A stretch of 6,114 bases of DNA from Veillonella sp. GTDB lineage: Bacteria; Bacillota; Negativicutes; Veillonellales; Veillonellaceae. The notes under the pieces are model-generated. The model was given only the letters and a program-made list of their open reading frames with translations. It did no database searches and was not told the DNA's origin. The DNA is taken from assembly GCF_015058545.1 (NCBI RefSeq), contig NZ_SVCB01000113.1, forward strand, positions 1 through 6,114. Reading direction: 5' to 3'. This document shows, one piece after another, positions 4,908 to 6,114 of the stretch. Position 1 is the stretch's first letter; each line of letters begins with the position of its first letter. The position numbers were made by a program, and so were the translations under genes.

Positions 4908-5801
4908 ATGGCTAAGTTAGTAGAATTCGTTCCAAATTTTAGTGAAGGTCGCGATAAGGCAAAAGTTGAGAAAATCGTTGACGAAGCACGTAAGATTGAC
5001 AATTTGAAAATCCTTGATTATTCCAGTGATGCCGATCACAATCGCTCCGTAGTTACCTTAATCGGTTCGCCTGAAGCGGTAACCGAAGCGGCCATCAATA
5101 TGGCTAAAGTAGCGATTGAACTCATCGACATGCGTACTCATGAAGGTGCCCATCCGCGTTTTGGTGCCGTTGACGTTGTTCCGTTTACACCGATTTCCGA
5201 AGTAACCATGGAAGAATGCGTCGAAATTGCTAATAAAGTAGGTAAAGCCTATGGTGAAATGGGGATCCCGGTTTATCTTTACGAAGATGCCTGCACTAAA
5301 GAAGATCGCCGTAATTTAGCCTCCGTTCGTAAAGGCCAATATGAAGGCTTCTTTGACAAAATTAAAGACCCTAACTGGGTACCTGATTACGGTCCGGCCG
5401 AAATGAATGAAAAATCCGGCTGCTCTGCCGTTGGCGCTCGTGTATCCCTCGTGGCTTTCAACGTTAACTTAAATACCAGCGACCTTGCTGTAGCTGACGC
5501 TATTGCTAAAAAAATCCGTCATATCGGTGGCGGTTTACGCTATGTCAAAGCCATGGGTGTTATGCTGGAAGAACGCAATCAGGTACAGGTTTCCATGAAC
5601 CTTGTTAACTACCACAAATCCTCCGTATATCAAGCTTTCGAAATGATTAAAATGGAAGCTAAACGCTATGGCGTATCCATCGTAGGCAGCGAAATCATCG
5701 GTACCGTACCTATGGCAGCATTAATGATGGCCGCTGAATACTATTTACAAGTTGAAAACTTTGACATGAACCAAATTTTGGAAAAACAATTATTAGACTA
5801 A
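4908..5801 (+). CDS. ftcD: Glutamate formimidoyltransferase (formiminotransferase domain only)
   Basis: The enzyme moves the formimino group of N-formimino-L-glutamate, the product of histidine degradation, to tetrahydrofolate, giving glutamate and 5-formimino-THF (EC 2.1.2.5). The 297-residue protein has the formiminotransferase N-terminal subdomain, with VPNFSEGRD at 8-16, DHNRSVVT at 43-50 and THEGAHPRFGAVDVVPF at 77-93. His82 there corresponds to the catalytic His82 described for the mammalian enzyme. The C-terminal subdomain has GGGLRYVKAMGVMLEER and a final YGVSIVGSEIIGTVP. There is no fused cyclodeaminase domain, unlike the mammalian protein; bacteria usually encode that separately (fchA), and it is not seen here. 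The start is ATG 4908 with GGAGG. It is divergent from hutD and 135 bases before fhs on the same strand; no convincing terminator separates them, so they may be co-transcribed in part. Confidence 0.95.
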   Translation: MAKLVEFVPNFSEGRDKAKVEKIVDEARKIDNLKILDYSSDADHNRSVVTLIGSPEAVTEAAINMAKVAIELIDMRTHEGAHPRFGAVDVVPFTPISEVTMEECVEIANKVGKAYGEMGIPVYLYEDACTKEDRRNLASVRKGQYEGFFDKIKDPNWVPDYGPAEMNEKSGCSAVGARVSLVAFNVNLNTSDLAVADAIAKKIRHIGGGLRYVKAMGVMLEERNQVQVSMNLVNYHKSSVYQAFEMIKMEAKRYGVSIVGSEIIGTVPMAALMMAAEYYLQVENFDMNQILEKQLLD

Positions 5802-5854
5802 CAGAGCTTCCATGATTTACAACGATTAAATTGCGTATCGCTGTGCAATGAGAG

Positions 5855-5883
5855 TTGAAAAAAGTCCATATTTAGTGTAAATT
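5855..5883 (+). promoter_or_regulatory. Candidate fhs promoter
   Basis: TTGAAA (5855-5860) and TAAATT (5878-5883) are 17 bases apart, 54 bases before the fhs start. TATAAA at 5890-5895 is another -10 candidate but lacks a -35. Nothing like the THF or ZTP riboswitches, which often precede fhs, is recognisable in 5802-5936. Confidence 0.4.
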
Positions 5884-5936
5884 AAAGGGTATAAAGTTAT
5901 TTATCAAAGATTAACAGCCCTACAGGAGGTGCATTT

Positions 5937-6114
5937 ATGTTCAGCGATATTGAAATTGCGCAAGCCAATCAGATGGAACCGATTACCAAAATTGCCGAAG
6001 AATGCGGCATTTTGCCACAAGAATTGGAACAATATGGTCATTATAAAGCTAAAATTTCACTCGATGTATTAAAACGTTTGGAAGATAAACCGAATGGTAA
6101 ATTAGTTCTTGTAA
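5937..6114 (+). CDS. fhs: Formate-tetrahydrofolate ligase, N-terminal part (3' truncated by window edge)
   Basis: The enzyme makes 10-formyl-THF from formate, THF and ATP (EC 6.3.4.3); in fermenting anaerobes it can run backwards to give formate and ATP. Only 59 codons are visible, of roughly 555 in the family. They match the conserved N-terminus: DIEIAQANQMEPITKIAEE, ELEQYGHYKAKISLDVL and DKPNGKLVLV, which stop just before the expected TPTPAGEGKTT nucleotide-binding loop. ATG 5937 follows AGGAGG (5924-5929) at seven bases. It lies downstream of ftcD on the same strand, a sensible pairing because both act on THF one-carbon units. Confidence 0.95.
   Translation, partial: MFSDIEIAQANQMEPITKIAEECGILPQELEQYGHYKAKISLDVLKRLEDKPNGKLVLV

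Noticed and set aside
5829..5850. ATTGC/GCAAT hairpin as an ftcD terminator
   Set aside because: The stem is only about five pairs and no T-run follows it.
5802..5936. A THF or ZTP riboswitch before fhs
   Set aside because: The gene type makes one plausible, but I could not find the conserved cores of either class in these 135 bases.

Overview
The window looks like chromosome from an anaerobic, low-to-mid-GC bacterium of the Firmicutes type. It has strong AGGAGG ribosome binding sites, AT-rich intergenic stretches, moderate GC in the genes, and fermentative formate and one-carbon genes. The FdhF-like enzyme with its ferredoxins and the histidine/folate genes would fit a Negativicutes lineage (Veillonella/Dialister/Megasphaera-like). 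That placement is an impression from gene content and sequence style, not something demonstrated here.

Layout. Bases 1-2977 (+) hold a formate dehydrogenase operon: the catalytic subunit (5' end outside the window) and two ferredoxin-like subunits with four [4Fe-4S] clusters each, joined by two ATGA stop/start overlaps. Bases 2978-3144 are a convergent intergenic gap. It contains a good extended -10 promoter followed at once by a strong 53-nt hairpin, so it is a terminator and possibly a short RNA gene. Bases 3145-3885 (-) encode FdhD, the sulfurtransferase needed to mature formate dehydrogenase, with its own promoter near 3952-3980. Bases 4016-4049 are a terminator facing the minus strand, and 4064-4137 is a 37-bp tandem repeat. 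Bases 4123-4692 (-) encode a HutD/Ves family protein. It is divergent from a glutamate formimidoyltransferase at 4908-5801 (+), and the 215-bp gap between them carries repeated TTAGAYGT boxes. Bases 5937-6114 (+) are the start of formate-tetrahydrofolate ligase, cut by the window end.

How the genes fit together (inference). HutD and FtcD point to histidine breakdown: formiminoglutamate gives its formimino group to tetrahydrofolate. Fhs run in reverse can release formate and make ATP from formyl-THF, and the formate dehydrogenase matured by FdhD can oxidise that formate and pass electrons through the two polyferredoxins. Enzymes linking FtcD to Fhs (cyclodeaminase, methenyl-THF cyclohydrolase) and the final electron acceptor are not in the window.

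Most notable points: the formate dehydrogenase has Cys where E. coli FdhF has selenocysteine; FdhD lacks the CXXC motif of E. coli FdhD; a candidate small RNA lies behind the formate dehydrogenase operon; shared boxes lie in the hutD/ftcD divergent promoter region; and a tandem duplication runs across the 3' end of hutD.
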